Assembly (NCBI GenBank): GCA_017503545.1
Contig: JAFVSW010000039.1
Coordinates: 1-41,612 of the forward strand
Origin: Lentisphaeria bacterium
Lineage (GTDB): Bacteria; Verrucomicrobiota; Lentisphaeria; Victivallales; UBA1829
Reading direction: 5' to 3'
Length of the DNA: 41,612 nucleotides
Below are positions 1-8,958 of this stretch, one piece after another. Both the position numbers and the translations under genes were made by a program. Numbering within the stretch: position 1 is the stretch's first letter; each line of letters opens with the position of its first letter. The notes under the pieces were generated by a model. The model made no database searches. It was given only the letters and a program-made list of their open reading frames with translations, and was not told the origin of the DNA.

Positions 1-20
1 CTTTACACCATCATAATATT

Positions 21-104
21 TTTTTGTAACTCTAAATGCATATTTCTTTATTTGTACAACTAAAAGCTCATTTTTGTTTTTGTAATACTGAATGCAAAGT
101 ATGC
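21..104. repeat. Three degenerate 28-bp tandem repeats upstream of secG
   Basis: Three AT-rich units lie head to tail at 21-48, 49-76 and 77-104. Each contains a TTTGTA core whose G falls exactly 28 bases apart (26, 54, 82), followed by an ACTNAANGC-like stretch. Units 1 and 3 are the most alike. No gene is visible in 1-282, so this is intergenic or lies downstream of a gene outside the window. Function is unknown; protein-binding sites or decayed repeat DNA are both possible. Confidence 0.45.
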
Positions 105-175
105 TATTTACAGGTGTGCGTTTACTTTTTCAATTATCAAAACAGTGAATATTTGAAAAAAAATCCAAGTTTTTC

Positions 176-204
176 TTGAAATTCCGGGAAATGTGTGCTA
201 TAAT
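176..204 (+). promoter_or_regulatory. Promoter of secG
   Basis: A TTGAAA -35 box (176-181) and a perfect TATAAT -10 box (199-204) are separated by 17 bases, the optimum for a housekeeping sigma-70 promoter. Transcription would begin near 211, leaving a leader of about 70 bases before secG. This is the best promoter match in the window. Confidence 0.8.
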
Positions 205-282
205 AACCCTGTATCATTATTTATATTGATACTGAAGTCGTTTTTTAAACAATATTAATATTTAAAACAGGATGAAAAAATT

Positions 283-660
283 ATGCTTTCAGCTCTCAGT
301 GTAATCCTCTACGGTGCAGCAGTTCTTGTCTCCTTGCTGCTTATTGCTCTTGTCTTGGTTCAGCCCTCCAAAAGCGGCGGATTTGGTTCCGCATTCGGCG
401 GTCTTGGCGAAAGTGTGTTCGGCGCACAGGCAATGAGTCATCTTTCCAAGTTGACAGTCATTTTTATTACCGTTTTCTTTGTGGTGACATTGCTTCTTGC
501 TGTCGTCGCGGGTCATGCAAAAAATGAAACGACTACTTCTGTTGTTGCGGCAGAAGCTACGGCAATGACACCTGATGTTTCTGCAAAAGATGTCAAAAAA
601 GTGGCAGTTGAAACAAAAGAAGCGGCAAAAAAACCGGCACCCGCTCCTGCAAAAAAATGA
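283..660 (+). CDS. secG: Preprotein translocase subunit SecG
   Basis: SecG is the small inner-membrane partner of SecYE that assists SecA-driven protein export. The 125-residue protein has the family layout: a first membrane helix (about residues 5-27) ending in LVQPSKSGG, a Gly-rich loop containing GGFGSAFGG, and a second helix (about 52-76). The LxQ-x-x-K-x-GG segment and the FG-rich loop are SecG hallmarks. The C-terminal tail (about 80-125) is Ala/Lys/Pro-rich, low-complexity and longer than in many SecG proteins. An AGGAT ribosome site lies about 10 bases before the ATG. It is monocistronic with its own strong promoter; the next gene has a separate one. The assignment is secure apart from any role of the tail. 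Confidence 0.9.
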   Translation: MLSALSVILYGAAVLVSLLLIALVLVQPSKSGGFGSAFGGLGESVFGAQAMSHLSKLTVIFITVFFVVTLLLAVVAGHAKNETTTSVVAAEATAMTPDVSAKDVKKVAVETKEAAKKPAPAPAKK

Positions 661-753
661 CATTTTATTTCGTTACAGTGTCGAAATACTGAAAAAAAAG
701 ATTCAAAAACAGCAAAAAACAGAACTTTTTTTGTATTTTTTGATTTTTTGGAC

Positions 754-782
754 TTGAAAGTATGGCAATGACACTGTATTGT
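754..782 (+). promoter_or_regulatory. Promoter of the pilus-like operon
   Basis: TTGAAA (754-759) and TATTGT (777-782) are spaced by 17 bases, placing the start of transcription near 789, about 35 bases before the first gene of the operon. The preceding stretch 661-750 is A/T-tract rich with only a weak A/T hairpin, so no convincing secG terminator is seen. Confidence 0.55.
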
Positions 783-822
783 CTGATAGTATATTAAAAA
801 AATGAAATAACAGGTGATTGAT

Positions 823-1551
823 ATGAATAGAATCGGATATATCCTGACTCTGATCAGTGTCTTTGTGTTTGCCGGTTTGAACGCTTATGCTCAAACGCGT
901 ACTCCTGTTCCGCAGCAGACGAACAGAAGTTCTGATTTTGGCATTTACACTATGCTTACGAAAGTTGCAGACAGCAAGGATGATGATGAAATATATCAGA
1001 GATATGCAAATAAAATCAATGAAAAAGATTATTCAGATTGGTTATTTATTGATGTGAAATTCCCTGTTATTACTCCTTCTTCCCGCGATTCCTGGGGGAT
1101 GTGGGTGGATGACTTGGAAGTCCGTTTGGAAATCATCGGTTATTCCAATACAAAAAATGGTCGCAAGCCTGTGATGCTGCAATTTACACAGCCGTTGAAT
1201 GCAGTTATGGCTGACGGCAAAAGTCATCATGTCCGTTTCTTTGTCCCGCCATACGCTTTTTACCGTTATCTGGCAACAACGAAAAATAAAAATGAGCTCA
1301 GAAAACGCATTGGTCAAATGTACATACTTGCCACCGTGATGTGGCGTGGGAACCCAGTCAGTTTTATTACATCAACCGGGAAAAATGCACCGTCAAAACG
1401 CAGTATTGTAGAAAATATGCGGAAAATGCGCGATCGTCGGAGTGATCATATTGACAATGCGATCCTCCCTGCTGAATTTACTCCGTGGAACGGGCGCAGT
1501 GTGAATCGGTTTGAAAGTATGAAAATCAACATGCAGCAAAGGAGTCGTTGA
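823..1551 (+). CDS. Exported protein of the pilus-like locus (Amuc_1102-like position)
   Basis: The 242-residue product starts with a clear Sec signal peptide (hydrophobic about residues 4-19, likely cleaved after AYA), so it acts in the periplasm or outer membrane. A GTG at 814 is possible, but the ATG at 823 has AGGTGA five bases upstream and gives the shorter signal peptide, so it is preferred. The mature part is predicted mainly beta, with a basic C-terminus rich in Arg. I recognise no catalytic motif. It opens an operon whose next gene begins a few bases after its stop. In Akkermansia the gene order Amuc_1102-1101-1100-1099-1098 places a small exported protein before the PilM-like gene, and this one sits in the same position. 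Homology to Amuc_1102 is inferred from position and size, not shown. Confidence 0.6.
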   Translation: MNRIGYILTLISVFVFAGLNAYAQTRTPVPQQTNRSSDFGIYTMLTKVADSKDDDEIYQRYANKINEKDYSDWLFIDVKFPVITPSSRDSWGMWVDDLEVRLEIIGYSNTKNGRKPVMLQFTQPLNAVMADGKSHHVRFFVPPYAFYRYLATTKNKNELRKRIGQMYILATVMWRGNPVSFITSTGKNAPSKRSIVENMRKMRDRRSDHIDNAILPAEFTPWNGRSVNRFESMKINMQQRSR

Positions 1552-1556
1552 TTGTT

Positions 1557-3428
1557 ATGGCGAAAGTACCGGATTTAATTCTTTGTGTTGACATTGGCAG
1601 CACCTGTATTAAAGCAGCGCAGTTTTTCTCCGCACCGAACGGTGATTTGGTGTTGGAGAAGTTTGCGTATCAGGAATTCACAAGTGACAGTGAAGATTCC
1701 GATGATGTTGATTCTCTGTTGCATGCTTTATCCGAATTGATCGTAAGCAATCAGTTCGATGCCCGGGCAACTTATGTTTCTGTTTCCGGACAGAGTTCTT
1801 TTACCCGATTCATTAAAGTTCCTGCCGTATCCGCAGACAAAAATAAAAGCCGGGAAATTATCGGATATGAAGCAAAACAGGCAATTCCTTTCCCCTTGGA
1901 TGAAGTGGTGTGGGATTCCCAAATTATTTCCGCAGGCGATGATGCCGATGTTTCTGAATACGATGTTCTCCTTGCCATCTTGAAAAACGAAGTCGCATAT
2001 CCTTTGGTCGACTGTATTGAAAATATTGGTAATGAAATCAAAGGTATCGAAGTTTCTGCCACTGCAGCTTACAACGCCGCACGTGCCAATAATGTTGGCA
2101 GCGAACAGTGTGAAATGATGCTGAATATCGGCGGTAAATTCTCCTCTTTGATCTTTCTTGATGGTTCCAATATCTTTATCCGCAGTATTCCGATTGCCGG
2201 GTTGACGATTACCCAACAGATTGCCAAGGAATTCAATATCTCCATTCCGGAAGCAGAAGAATTGAAACGCCGGCACGGCTTTGTTGCGCTCGGTGGTGCA
2301 TATGAAGAACCCGATTCTGAAGTCGCAGCGACTGTTTCTAAAATCGTGCGCAACGTGATGACGAGACTTCATGCGGAAATCAATCGTTCCATCAACATTT
2401 ACAGAGCTTCTCAGGGTGGTCGCAAACCGGAAAAACTTTACCTCAGCGGCGGCAGCTCCATCCTTGCGTTCACTCCCCGGTTCTTCTCTGAAAAACTCCG
2501 TATTCCGGTTGAATATTTCAACCCCTTCCAGGTTGTAACGCTGGATGAAAATATTGACCAGGAATTGTTGCGTGATACGGCACACCTTTTCTCTGAATTG
2601 ATTGGTTTGGCATTGAATCATATCGGACATACGCCCCTTTCGATTTCGTTGATTCCGGAACCGGTTCGGAAACAGCAGCTGTTCAAAATCAAACGTCCGT
2701 ATTTCTATGCAACATGTATTGCATTGCTTGTTTATCTTGGTATTACCTATTGGACATTGGTCAATCAGTCCGGTGACATTCAAATGAAACAGCAAAAGAT
2801 CGAACGTGAACTTGCCGCGAAGCGGAAAGTAAGCAGTTCTGTTCAGAATGCATATAACAATTTCAAGAGTCTGGAAGGAGAATACAGCAAAATCACAGAT
2901 ATGTTGAAGTATCGTGAAAATTGGATTGTTTTCTTTGACCGTTTCCAGAAATTGGTGCCGGATAATATCTGGTTTTCTAAAATTTCAATTGACACCAAAG
3001 CGAAAGTGGAAAGAGCGTCAGCTGTCAAGAAAAAAGAAACGACAGAAGTTGCTCCTGATCCCGGAATGGCGCGTAGCGGATTCAGTTTCGGTGCTCCTGA
3101 TTTCTCAATGGCGGCGCAGAAGAAGGAAGAATTGATCCCTGCCAAAAAGTGGCTGAATATGGAAGGCTACATTTTCATTGAGAAAGGTCGTGACGTAAAA
3201 TTACAGGAAGCTAACCATGCTGCAAGCCGGTTCTCCAGTGGTTTGCAGACATCAGAGCTTTTCATTGAAACGGATCCGAATTTGATTCAGGACGATTCCA
3301 TTTACGATTATAATATTACGGAATTCCGTTATTCTATTGAATTGCAGAAACCGATCAATTCTAAAGCGTTTACTGATCTTATCCGGAAAAAAGCCGGTGA
3401 TAAATCACAACAGGGAAAGAAGGATTGA
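1557..3428 (+). CDS. PilM-PilN-like fusion (Amuc_1101-like inner-membrane platform protein)
   Basis: Residues 1-370 form an actin-like ATPase of the PilM family: the phosphate-1 loop DIGSTCIKA (about 12-20), a second DGS loop and the LYLSGGSS adenosine-type loop are visible. A single membrane helix follows (about 381-403), then a coiled segment and a PilN-like periplasmic domain with the typical ENWIVFFDRFQKLVPDNIW stretch. PilM normally binds the cytoplasmic tail of a separate PilN; here the two are covalently joined. PilM/PilN link the cytoplasmic motor to the periplasmic ring of type IV pili. A TTG at 1548 lies only three bases after the AAGGAG site, so the ATG at 1557 is preferred. It is followed directly by two more single-pass proteins in PilO/PilP-like positions. 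The PilM call is strong and the PilN part good. Confidence 0.8.
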   Translation: MAKVPDLILCVDIGSTCIKAAQFFSAPNGDLVLEKFAYQEFTSDSEDSDDVDSLLHALSELIVSNQFDARATYVSVSGQSSFTRFIKVPAVSADKNKSREIIGYEAKQAIPFPLDEVVWDSQIISAGDDADVSEYDVLLAILKNEVAYPLVDCIENIGNEIKGIEVSATAAYNAARANNVGSEQCEMMLNIGGKFSSLIFLDGSNIFIRSIPIAGLTITQQIAKEFNISIPEAEELKRRHGFVALGGAYEEPDSEVAATVSKIVRNVMTRLHAEINRSINIYRASQGGRKPEKLYLSGGSSILAFTPRFFSEKLRIPVEYFNPFQVVTLDENIDQELLRDTAHLFSELIGLALNHIGHTPLSISLIPEPVRKQQLFKIKRPYFYATCIALLVYLGITYWTLVNQSGDIQMKQQKIERELAAKRKVSSSVQNAYNNFKSLEGEYSKITDMLKYRENWIVFFDRFQKLVPDNIWFSKISIDTKAKVERASAVKKKETTEVAPDPGMARSGFSFGAPDFSMAAQKKEELIPAKKWLNMEGYIFIEKGRDVKLQEANHAASRFSSGLQTSELFIETDPNLIQDDSIYDYNITEFRYSIELQKPINSKAFTDLIRKKAGDKSQQGKKD

Positions 3429-3435
3429 ACTGATT

Positions 3436-4917
3436 ATGAAATTACCAAACGTTATCCGGAAAAATAAGTCTTTAGCAATTGTTGTTCTTGTAACATTCCT
3501 TGCTGCATTGTTTCTGATTTTTGAATGTTTCATTGTTCATTCCAAAATTCAGGAAGGTATGACTGCAATCGAAAATGCGGACCAGGAAATTCAGCGGATC
3601 AATAACCGAAAAATGCCGAATCCTGTCAGAGCCAGTTCTTTGATCATCAATAAAAACAGCCATGAATTGCGGACAAAGATTGATGAACTGTATCGTACAT
3701 TCGGTAATCCTTACCGTAAAAATTTGATTGCATTTCTCAACGATCTCAATACGAAAGATGGTGATGTAGAGTTCTCCTTTACTGAATCTAAAATCATCGA
3801 GCTTTTCCGCGAAGCCTGGGATGAATTTTACAGCAATAATTCCAGAAGCGAATCCGAACAGGTCGATAAACGGGTGCTGGTTGATGAACGCAATAAGATT
3901 TATGATTTGTTTGTGACCAAATTGACCGGCACTCCAGTCAACAAGTCGTTTGATAATGAGCAGCAGAAGAAGGATTGGGAAGCACGTGCCAGAAACGTGT
4001 ACAACAAAGCATTCGACCGTTTCCATGCAAACCTCAAGAGCTCCACTCTGGAAGCAAATTATATTTCTGCGAATGATGCAAAACATATTCTGATGCAGAG
4101 TTTCGGTTTGCCCCGGACAATGTCCAGTCAGCAATGTAAGGCCTTTATTGATGATATTCAGTTACGTTTGGAACGGGATCTTTCTATCATCCCGGGAATT
4201 CAGTTTACTGTGAATAACGAAGGTAAAAAAGTTCCTGCCACACGGAATCAGATCCATGCAAAGGTATTGGAATTCAGCTATAATCATAATAATACACTTC
4301 CTCCTCCCGGAAACGTGGAAAATATCCTCAATCATTATACTATCATTGAAGATTTGTTCTACCGGATGAGAAAAGCTGGTGTGCAGACATTGGTCACTCT
4401 CGGTTCTCCATTCAGTGCGAAACCCAGCGGAGACCCTTCCGGTGATGTGATCCGTTATACGGATTCTGAACAGGATATGGATTTGTCATTCAAAAAGTAT
4501 GTGTATGAGATCACGATTAAGTCGACCGTTGATCAGGTTCGTAGTTTTGTCAACGAACTTCATAAAGCATATCATGATTATCGCGTATATGAAATTGAGG
4601 AAATGAGTTTCCATCGTGATCCCTCTTTTAATGAAGTCAAGGCTGCAAATGATGCCTTGAACAAATTGAAACAGAAGGAAGAAGAACAGCGTAAGAAGGA
4701 CGGCGAAACGGGTTCCGCTGATGATAACAACCGCAATGACAGTGTTCCTGCTTACAATGTGAAAAAGAAGTACACAAGTTACGAAAAAAGTTTGATATAC
4801 TCTGATGACAGTTATGGAAAAACCGTTATTGGTGCAGCCAAAGGACGCAGTTTGGTCATTGCTTACATCAAAGTCAATTATATTGTGTATACCGGAAATA
4901 TCATTGAGAAGAAGTAA
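3436..4917 (+). CDS. Single-pass inner-membrane protein (Amuc_1100-like, PilO position)
   Basis: The 493-residue protein has a short basic cytoplasmic tail, one membrane helix (about residues 13-32) and a long periplasmic part, the topology of PilN/PilO proteins. Coiled-coil stretches follow the helix and recur around residues 410-430, where Lys/Glu-rich sequence is concentrated. The ATG at 3436 lies eight bases after the upstream stop with a GAAGGA site; an upstream extension would overlap the PilM-like gene and remove the membrane-helix start, so it is rejected. Its place between the PilM-like gene and the CxxC protein matches Amuc_1100 of Akkermansia, a PilO-like protein reported to act on host TLR2. 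This product is much longer (Amuc_1100 is about 317 residues) and that activity should not be assumed. The family call is by context and topology. Confidence 0.6.
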   Translation: MKLPNVIRKNKSLAIVVLVTFLAALFLIFECFIVHSKIQEGMTAIENADQEIQRINNRKMPNPVRASSLIINKNSHELRTKIDELYRTFGNPYRKNLIAFLNDLNTKDGDVEFSFTESKIIELFREAWDEFYSNNSRSESEQVDKRVLVDERNKIYDLFVTKLTGTPVNKSFDNEQQKKDWEARARNVYNKAFDRFHANLKSSTLEANYISANDAKHILMQSFGLPRTMSSQQCKAFIDDIQLRLERDLSIIPGIQFTVNNEGKKVPATRNQIHAKVLEFSYNHNNTLPPPGNVENILNHYTIIEDLFYRMRKAGVQTLVTLGSPFSAKPSGDPSGDVIRYTDSEQDMDLSFKKYVYEITIKSTVDQVRSFVNELHKAYHDYRVYEIEEMSFHRDPSFNEVKAANDALNKLKQKEEEQRKKDGETGSADDNNRNDSVPAYNVKKKYTSYEKSLIYSDDSYGKTVIGAAKGRSLVIAYIKVNYIVYTGNIIEKK

Positions 4918-4946
4918 GAGTATAAGTTTAGAGAAGGATTTGAATT

Positions 4947-6212
4947 ATGAATTTTTTCAGTTCGCATTATGAAAAGGTGATACTCCTCTTTTTCCTCGTT
5001 CTTTTTATTGTTATGCTTCTGTTGCAGGTCAACTTTATGCAGAACGTGCAAAATCAGAAGATCAATGCAATTATGCAGAAAGTGGAACCGCCTACTGACC
5101 AGAAAGCGATATCATATTCCGACCCGGTATACAGCATTGATTCTGTGTTTAATAATGTCGTTGCCTGGAACAAAGGAACTATTCAGGGGGCTGCTGCCAG
5201 AACGGGATTGCTTAACTGCTTTGAATTGTCAGTTTGCCCCTTCTGTAAAGATTTGATTCGTTCTGATTATTTCCCGACTGTTGCTTCTCCGACAACAAGA
5301 AATTGTCCGGTTTGCTATGAACAGTTGAAAATCAAGCAGAAAGCACCGGAACAGCCGGTTGCACAGCAGAATGCTGATGGCGGCAAGCAGCAGCTTGACT
5401 CCAATAATAACTCTGTTCCTGATGATTGGGAAAGATCCTATAATGTATTTTCCAATTCTGCTGATGATATTGATCGTGACCATGATGAAGACTTCTTCAC
5501 TACATGGGAAGAATATAAGTTGCAGAAATACAATCCGAATAATGCGAAATCTCACCCCGCATATATCAATTGCATCACTTTTGCACGTCTGAATGTGCGT
5601 GAGTTCAAAAATCTCCGTTTCCGCGGTGTTGATAGTCATCCCGGTCAGAATGTGAAAGATTGGAGTTTGAAGTTGGAATATCAAGGTGCCAATGCCAGAA
5701 GACCGCGTATTTCCATCAGCGAAAAGATTGGCAGCAGATTTAAACATGGCAGAGAAGAATTTGAAATTCTGAATTGTTATCCGGACAATTTACAGAGACC
5801 TGGTACCAAGACTTATATCACGATCCGCCGCGTTGGTACAAACGAAACGATTGTTTGTCATTATATGAAACCTGTTTATGACCCGATTCAGGAAGTGGTT
5901 CTGCGTAATTCTCATCCGAAGCAGACGATTGTTTGCAAAATTGGAGAAAGTTTCAGACTTGGTAACGAGAAATGCGGCGTTGAAGTTTATAAAGTCCTCA
6001 GCGCGGATGAACAATCCGCAGTTGTGCAGGGGAAAAACAAGAAGAAAATCAAGATTGACTTTACGCATAAACTTGGTGAAATTGAAAAACGCCCCGGCAG
6101 TAATGCAAGTGAACAGACGGTTTCTTCTGATTCAGAATTCAAACCGATTCAAATTGAAAATGAAAAACCGCGCCGTCCGGTAAACCGCAGACGCCGTGGA
6201 ATCAGAAGATAA
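4947..6212 (+). CDS. Membrane-anchored protein with CxxC pair and Asp-rich loops (Amuc_1099-like position)
   Basis: The 421-residue product has an N-terminal membrane helix (about residues 10-28). Two CPxC knuckles, CPFC (about 93-96) and CPVC (about 118-121), look like a zinc ribbon or a redox pair. An Asp/Asn-rich stretch follows (DSNNNSVPDDW and DDIDRDHDEDFF, about 150-182), resembling calcium-binding loops of thrombospondin type 3 or dockerin-like repeats. The remaining beta-rich region ends in an Arg-rich tail of about ten basic residues. AGAAGGA precedes the ATG. It lies between the Amuc_1100-like and secretin genes, where PilP-like linkers to the secretin sit in classical pilus operons. 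A linker role is inference from position; the cysteine and Asp motifs are directly visible. Confidence 0.6.
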   Translation: MNFFSSHYEKVILLFFLVLFIVMLLLQVNFMQNVQNQKINAIMQKVEPPTDQKAISYSDPVYSIDSVFNNVVAWNKGTIQGAAARTGLLNCFELSVCPFCKDLIRSDYFPTVASPTTRNCPVCYEQLKIKQKAPEQPVAQQNADGGKQQLDSNNNSVPDDWERSYNVFSNSADDIDRDHDEDFFTTWEEYKLQKYNPNNAKSHPAYINCITFARLNVREFKNLRFRGVDSHPGQNVKDWSLKLEYQGANARRPRISISEKIGSRFKHGREEFEILNCYPDNLQRPGTKTYITIRRVGTNETIVCHYMKPVYDPIQEVVLRNSHPKQTIVCKIGESFRLGNEKCGVEVYKVLSADEQSAVVQGKNKKKIKIDFTHKLGEIEKRPGSNASEQTVSSDSEFKPIQIENEKPRRPVNRRRRGIRR

Positions 6213-6264
6213 GGTAGATTATAATATGAAAATAATAGATATAAAAACGAATGAGGATCGTGCC

Positions 6265-8940
6265 ATGAAGAGGTATTCTACAACACCGCATCAGTCATGT
6301 ATCGTACGGGTCATGCCTGTGATTGCCATTCTCGGTTTTACTTGTGTTGCTGATCTTGCAGCACAGGATGCCGGTCGGAACACAGCGCAGGATGCCATGC
6401 ATACTGAGACAGAGAATTATTTTTCCGCTCAGGAGCAATATGTATTGAAATCTCTTTCAATGGCAAGTAAATCCATTGAAAATAAAGATTATGAAACTGC
6501 GCTCAAGATTCTTGATGTCTCCCGGAAAATCCTGGATTATGCTGCACAGAGCAGACAGTGTACCATCACGGATGATTTGAGAAAATCCTGGGATGATCTT
6601 TTTGTTGAATTGAGCGGCGGCGATTATGAAAAATGCTATGCGATTCTTTCTAAAATCGATTCTGTCACCAGTAATGCACCGAAAGGCATGACAAGTTTGA
6701 TGGTGCAGCAAATGCGCGATAAATGGGGTGCCCTCAAAGATGCTTGTATCAAATCTTATGCGGAACATTTGTATAATGAAAGCCGGGATCATTTTATCAA
6801 TGTACTGGCGGAAAAAGATTCTGCGAAAGCCGCTGAAGAAGCAGCAAAAGTACGTGCATCTCTCAATGCTGCGCTTTTTATGCATTATACCGGTTCCAAA
6901 TATGGAAAAGAACAGGATTTGAAAAAAGCGATCTCTCTTGGCAATCATGATTTTTATAACAAGATTCTTGCTATTCAAAAACAGTGCAGTAAAATTACGG
7001 ATTATAAAGAGTTTATTGACAAGACCAGCTTGGAATCTCAGGATCCTGCATACAAAGACAATCAGCTTCAGATCCATAAACTTTACCGTCAGGGCGAAAC
7101 GCTTTACCGTAAACGTAAATTTACGGAAGCCCGTGATAAAATGGAACAGATTCTGATTCTTGATCCGTACAATGACAAAGCAATCCAGATGCTCAGCCGC
7201 ATTTACCGCAAGTTGTATATGGTTGCTGATATGCGCATTTACAATGAATTGCTCCAGGAACAGGCTTTGATTGAATGGCGTTGGGTCGAAAATATTCCTG
7301 CCAAAGCTACGGAACAGGATGCCGCTCCTCAGGAGTACAAGGGAACGGATTCCCCGCTTTATGAAAAAGCAAAGGTTATTATTATTCCCTCCATCAATTT
7401 TGAACAGTATACGGTTCGTCAGGCAATTGATGAATTGATGGTCAAGAGTCAGCAAAATGACCCGGAAGGTACAGGGGTGAGCATTACTCTTCAGACCTCC
7501 AAAAACCACAGCAATATTTTTGATCAGAAAGTTTCTTTCTCTTTGCAGAATGTTCCTCTGCTTGTTGCGTTGCGTTATCTCTGCCTCCATTCCGGTTTGA
7601 AATTCCGGATTGATGAAATCGGCAAGATCATTGTGATTGGTCTCGGCAATGAGATCATGCACGGTAACACATTTGTGCAGCATGAATTCCCGATCCGTCG
7701 TGTCACGGTTGACCGTATGATTGACTTTGAAGTCAAGACGACCAACGATGAAAAGAAATCGGAAGATAAAGAATTCAGCGTTGAAGGTGCATTTGAAGAT
7801 GATAAAGTGGAAGACACTTTCAAATCCGGTGCCGGCGCAAAAATGGCGAATGCCATTGAAATTCCGGATTACAGTCCCAGACTGAAACAGTATCTTATCA
7901 ATCTCGGCTTCAATTTCCCGGAAGGTACTTCCGTTGGTTACGATGTGAACTCCAGCCGTCTGACCCTGAAACATACGCCGGAAGTTTTGCGTAAGATTGA
8001 ATTGTTCCTGCGTGAAATTGACATTGAAACGCCCCTGGTGTTGATGGAAGCCAAAATCATGGAAATTTCCATGAATGACTTGGAAGAATTGGGTTTTGAC
8101 TGGACATTGACTCATCAGAACACCAATGAACGCTGGTCATTTGCGGTTGGTTCTCCGATTCGTAAGCCGATCAGTTCCTCTACCAGTGTTTTGATCAACA
8201 ATATGAATATTCTGCCAAACTTTGGTGGTGATAATATTTGGAACTTGTTCCTGACAGTTTATGCAATTGACCAGACTGACCGTTCAGAAGTGCTTTCCAC
8301 GCCGAAGATTATTGCACGTAACGGCAGTCGCGGCATGATTAAAATGGCACGTGAAATGTACTTCCCGGAAGACTGGGATGAACCGGAAATCGGTACCAGT
8401 TGCGGATCCAGTGTTACATTGGAACCCTCCATTCCGAATTTCGGTGAAAAGACAGATGTTGGTATTATCTTCTCTGCCACACCGAAAGTCAGTCCGAACA
8501 ATTATACAATTGACTTGAAATTTGAACCTGAAGTTACAGACCTCATTGGCTGGTCTGACTACAGTTACGATATCGTACTTGGTAAATTCGGTACTCCTGC
8601 TGATGGTCAGGTTGATACGAGTACCGGTGGTAAGTCCGGTTCTCTCCATGCAACTTTGAAAATGGCTGAAATTTCCAGACGTTCTGTTGTGACTAACGTG
8701 AAAGTTTACGATGGTCAGACTGTGATGGTCGGGGGTATGATGGTCGATCATCAGTCACGCCGCGACGATCAGTGGCCGATTCTTGGGGATCTTCCTTTGC
8801 TTGGACGTTTGTTCTCTATGGACAGTTTTTCAAGCAAAAAACATAACCTGTTGATTTCTGTTACATCCCGTTTGATTGGTGGTGACGGGTCGCCGATCCG
8901 TGCCAATCCGACACCCGGGATACCGGACTTCCGGCGTTGA
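6265..8940 (+). CDS. Secretin-family outer-membrane channel, first copy (Amuc_1098/PilQ-like)
   Basis: Secretins form the multimeric outer-membrane gate of type IV pili and type II secretion. With the ATG at 6265 (GAGGA seven bases upstream) the 891-residue protein has a basic N-terminus, a hydrophobic stretch and a likely cleavage after AAQ. A longer form from ATG 6226 is also possible. TPR-like helices lie near residues 278-322. An N0/STN-like domain spans about 369-458 (SLQNVPLLVALRYL). The secretin core includes STPKI (about 679) and the diagnostic VGGM-(x)n-GDLPLLGRLF (about 816-850), then a C-terminal LLISVTSRLI strand. An acidic insert separates the N-domains. It is cotranscribed with the PilM-like genes and followed 18 bases later by a paralogue with the same core. 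The secretin call is secure; its cargo is unknown. Confidence 0.88.
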   Translation: MKRYSTTPHQSCIVRVMPVIAILGFTCVADLAAQDAGRNTAQDAMHTETENYFSAQEQYVLKSLSMASKSIENKDYETALKILDVSRKILDYAAQSRQCTITDDLRKSWDDLFVELSGGDYEKCYAILSKIDSVTSNAPKGMTSLMVQQMRDKWGALKDACIKSYAEHLYNESRDHFINVLAEKDSAKAAEEAAKVRASLNAALFMHYTGSKYGKEQDLKKAISLGNHDFYNKILAIQKQCSKITDYKEFIDKTSLESQDPAYKDNQLQIHKLYRQGETLYRKRKFTEARDKMEQILILDPYNDKAIQMLSRIYRKLYMVADMRIYNELLQEQALIEWRWVENIPAKATEQDAAPQEYKGTDSPLYEKAKVIIIPSINFEQYTVRQAIDELMVKSQQNDPEGTGVSITLQTSKNHSNIFDQKVSFSLQNVPLLVALRYLCLHSGLKFRIDEIGKIIVIGLGNEIMHGNTFVQHEFPIRRVTVDRMIDFEVKTTNDEKKSEDKEFSVEGAFEDDKVEDTFKSGAGAKMANAIEIPDYSPRLKQYLINLGFNFPEGTSVGYDVNSSRLTLKHTPEVLRKIELFLREIDIETPLVLMEAKIMEISMNDLEELGFDWTLTHQNTNERWSFAVGSPIRKPISSSTSVLINNMNILPNFGGDNIWNLFLTVYAIDQTDRSEVLSTPKIIARNGSRGMIKMAREMYFPEDWDEPEIGTSCGSSVTLEPSIPNFGEKTDVGIIFSATPKVSPNNYTIDLKFEPEVTDLIGWSDYSYDIVLGKFGTPADGQVDTSTGGKSGSLHATLKMAEISRRSVVTNVKVYDGQTVMVGGMMVDHQSRRDDQWPILGDLPLLGRLFSMDSFSSKKHNLLISVTSRLIGGDGSPIRANPTPGIPDFRR

Positions 8941-8958
8941 TGAGGAGGAATATAGAGT

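Noticed and set aside
21..104. CRISPR array
   Set aside because: The 28-base units are degenerate, adjoin without unique spacers, and no cas gene is present.
4320..4917. Treating the Amuc_1100-position protein as a functional TLR2 ligand
   Set aside because: The match rests on position and topology only, and the protein is about half as long again as Amuc_1100.
6457..8115. Long minus-strand open frame (552 codons) opposite secretin 1
   Set aside because: It is antisense to a well-supported secretin, lacks a ribosome site and recognisable domains, and its composition (rich in Phe, Ile, Asn, His, Arg) is that of a reverse-complement shadow.
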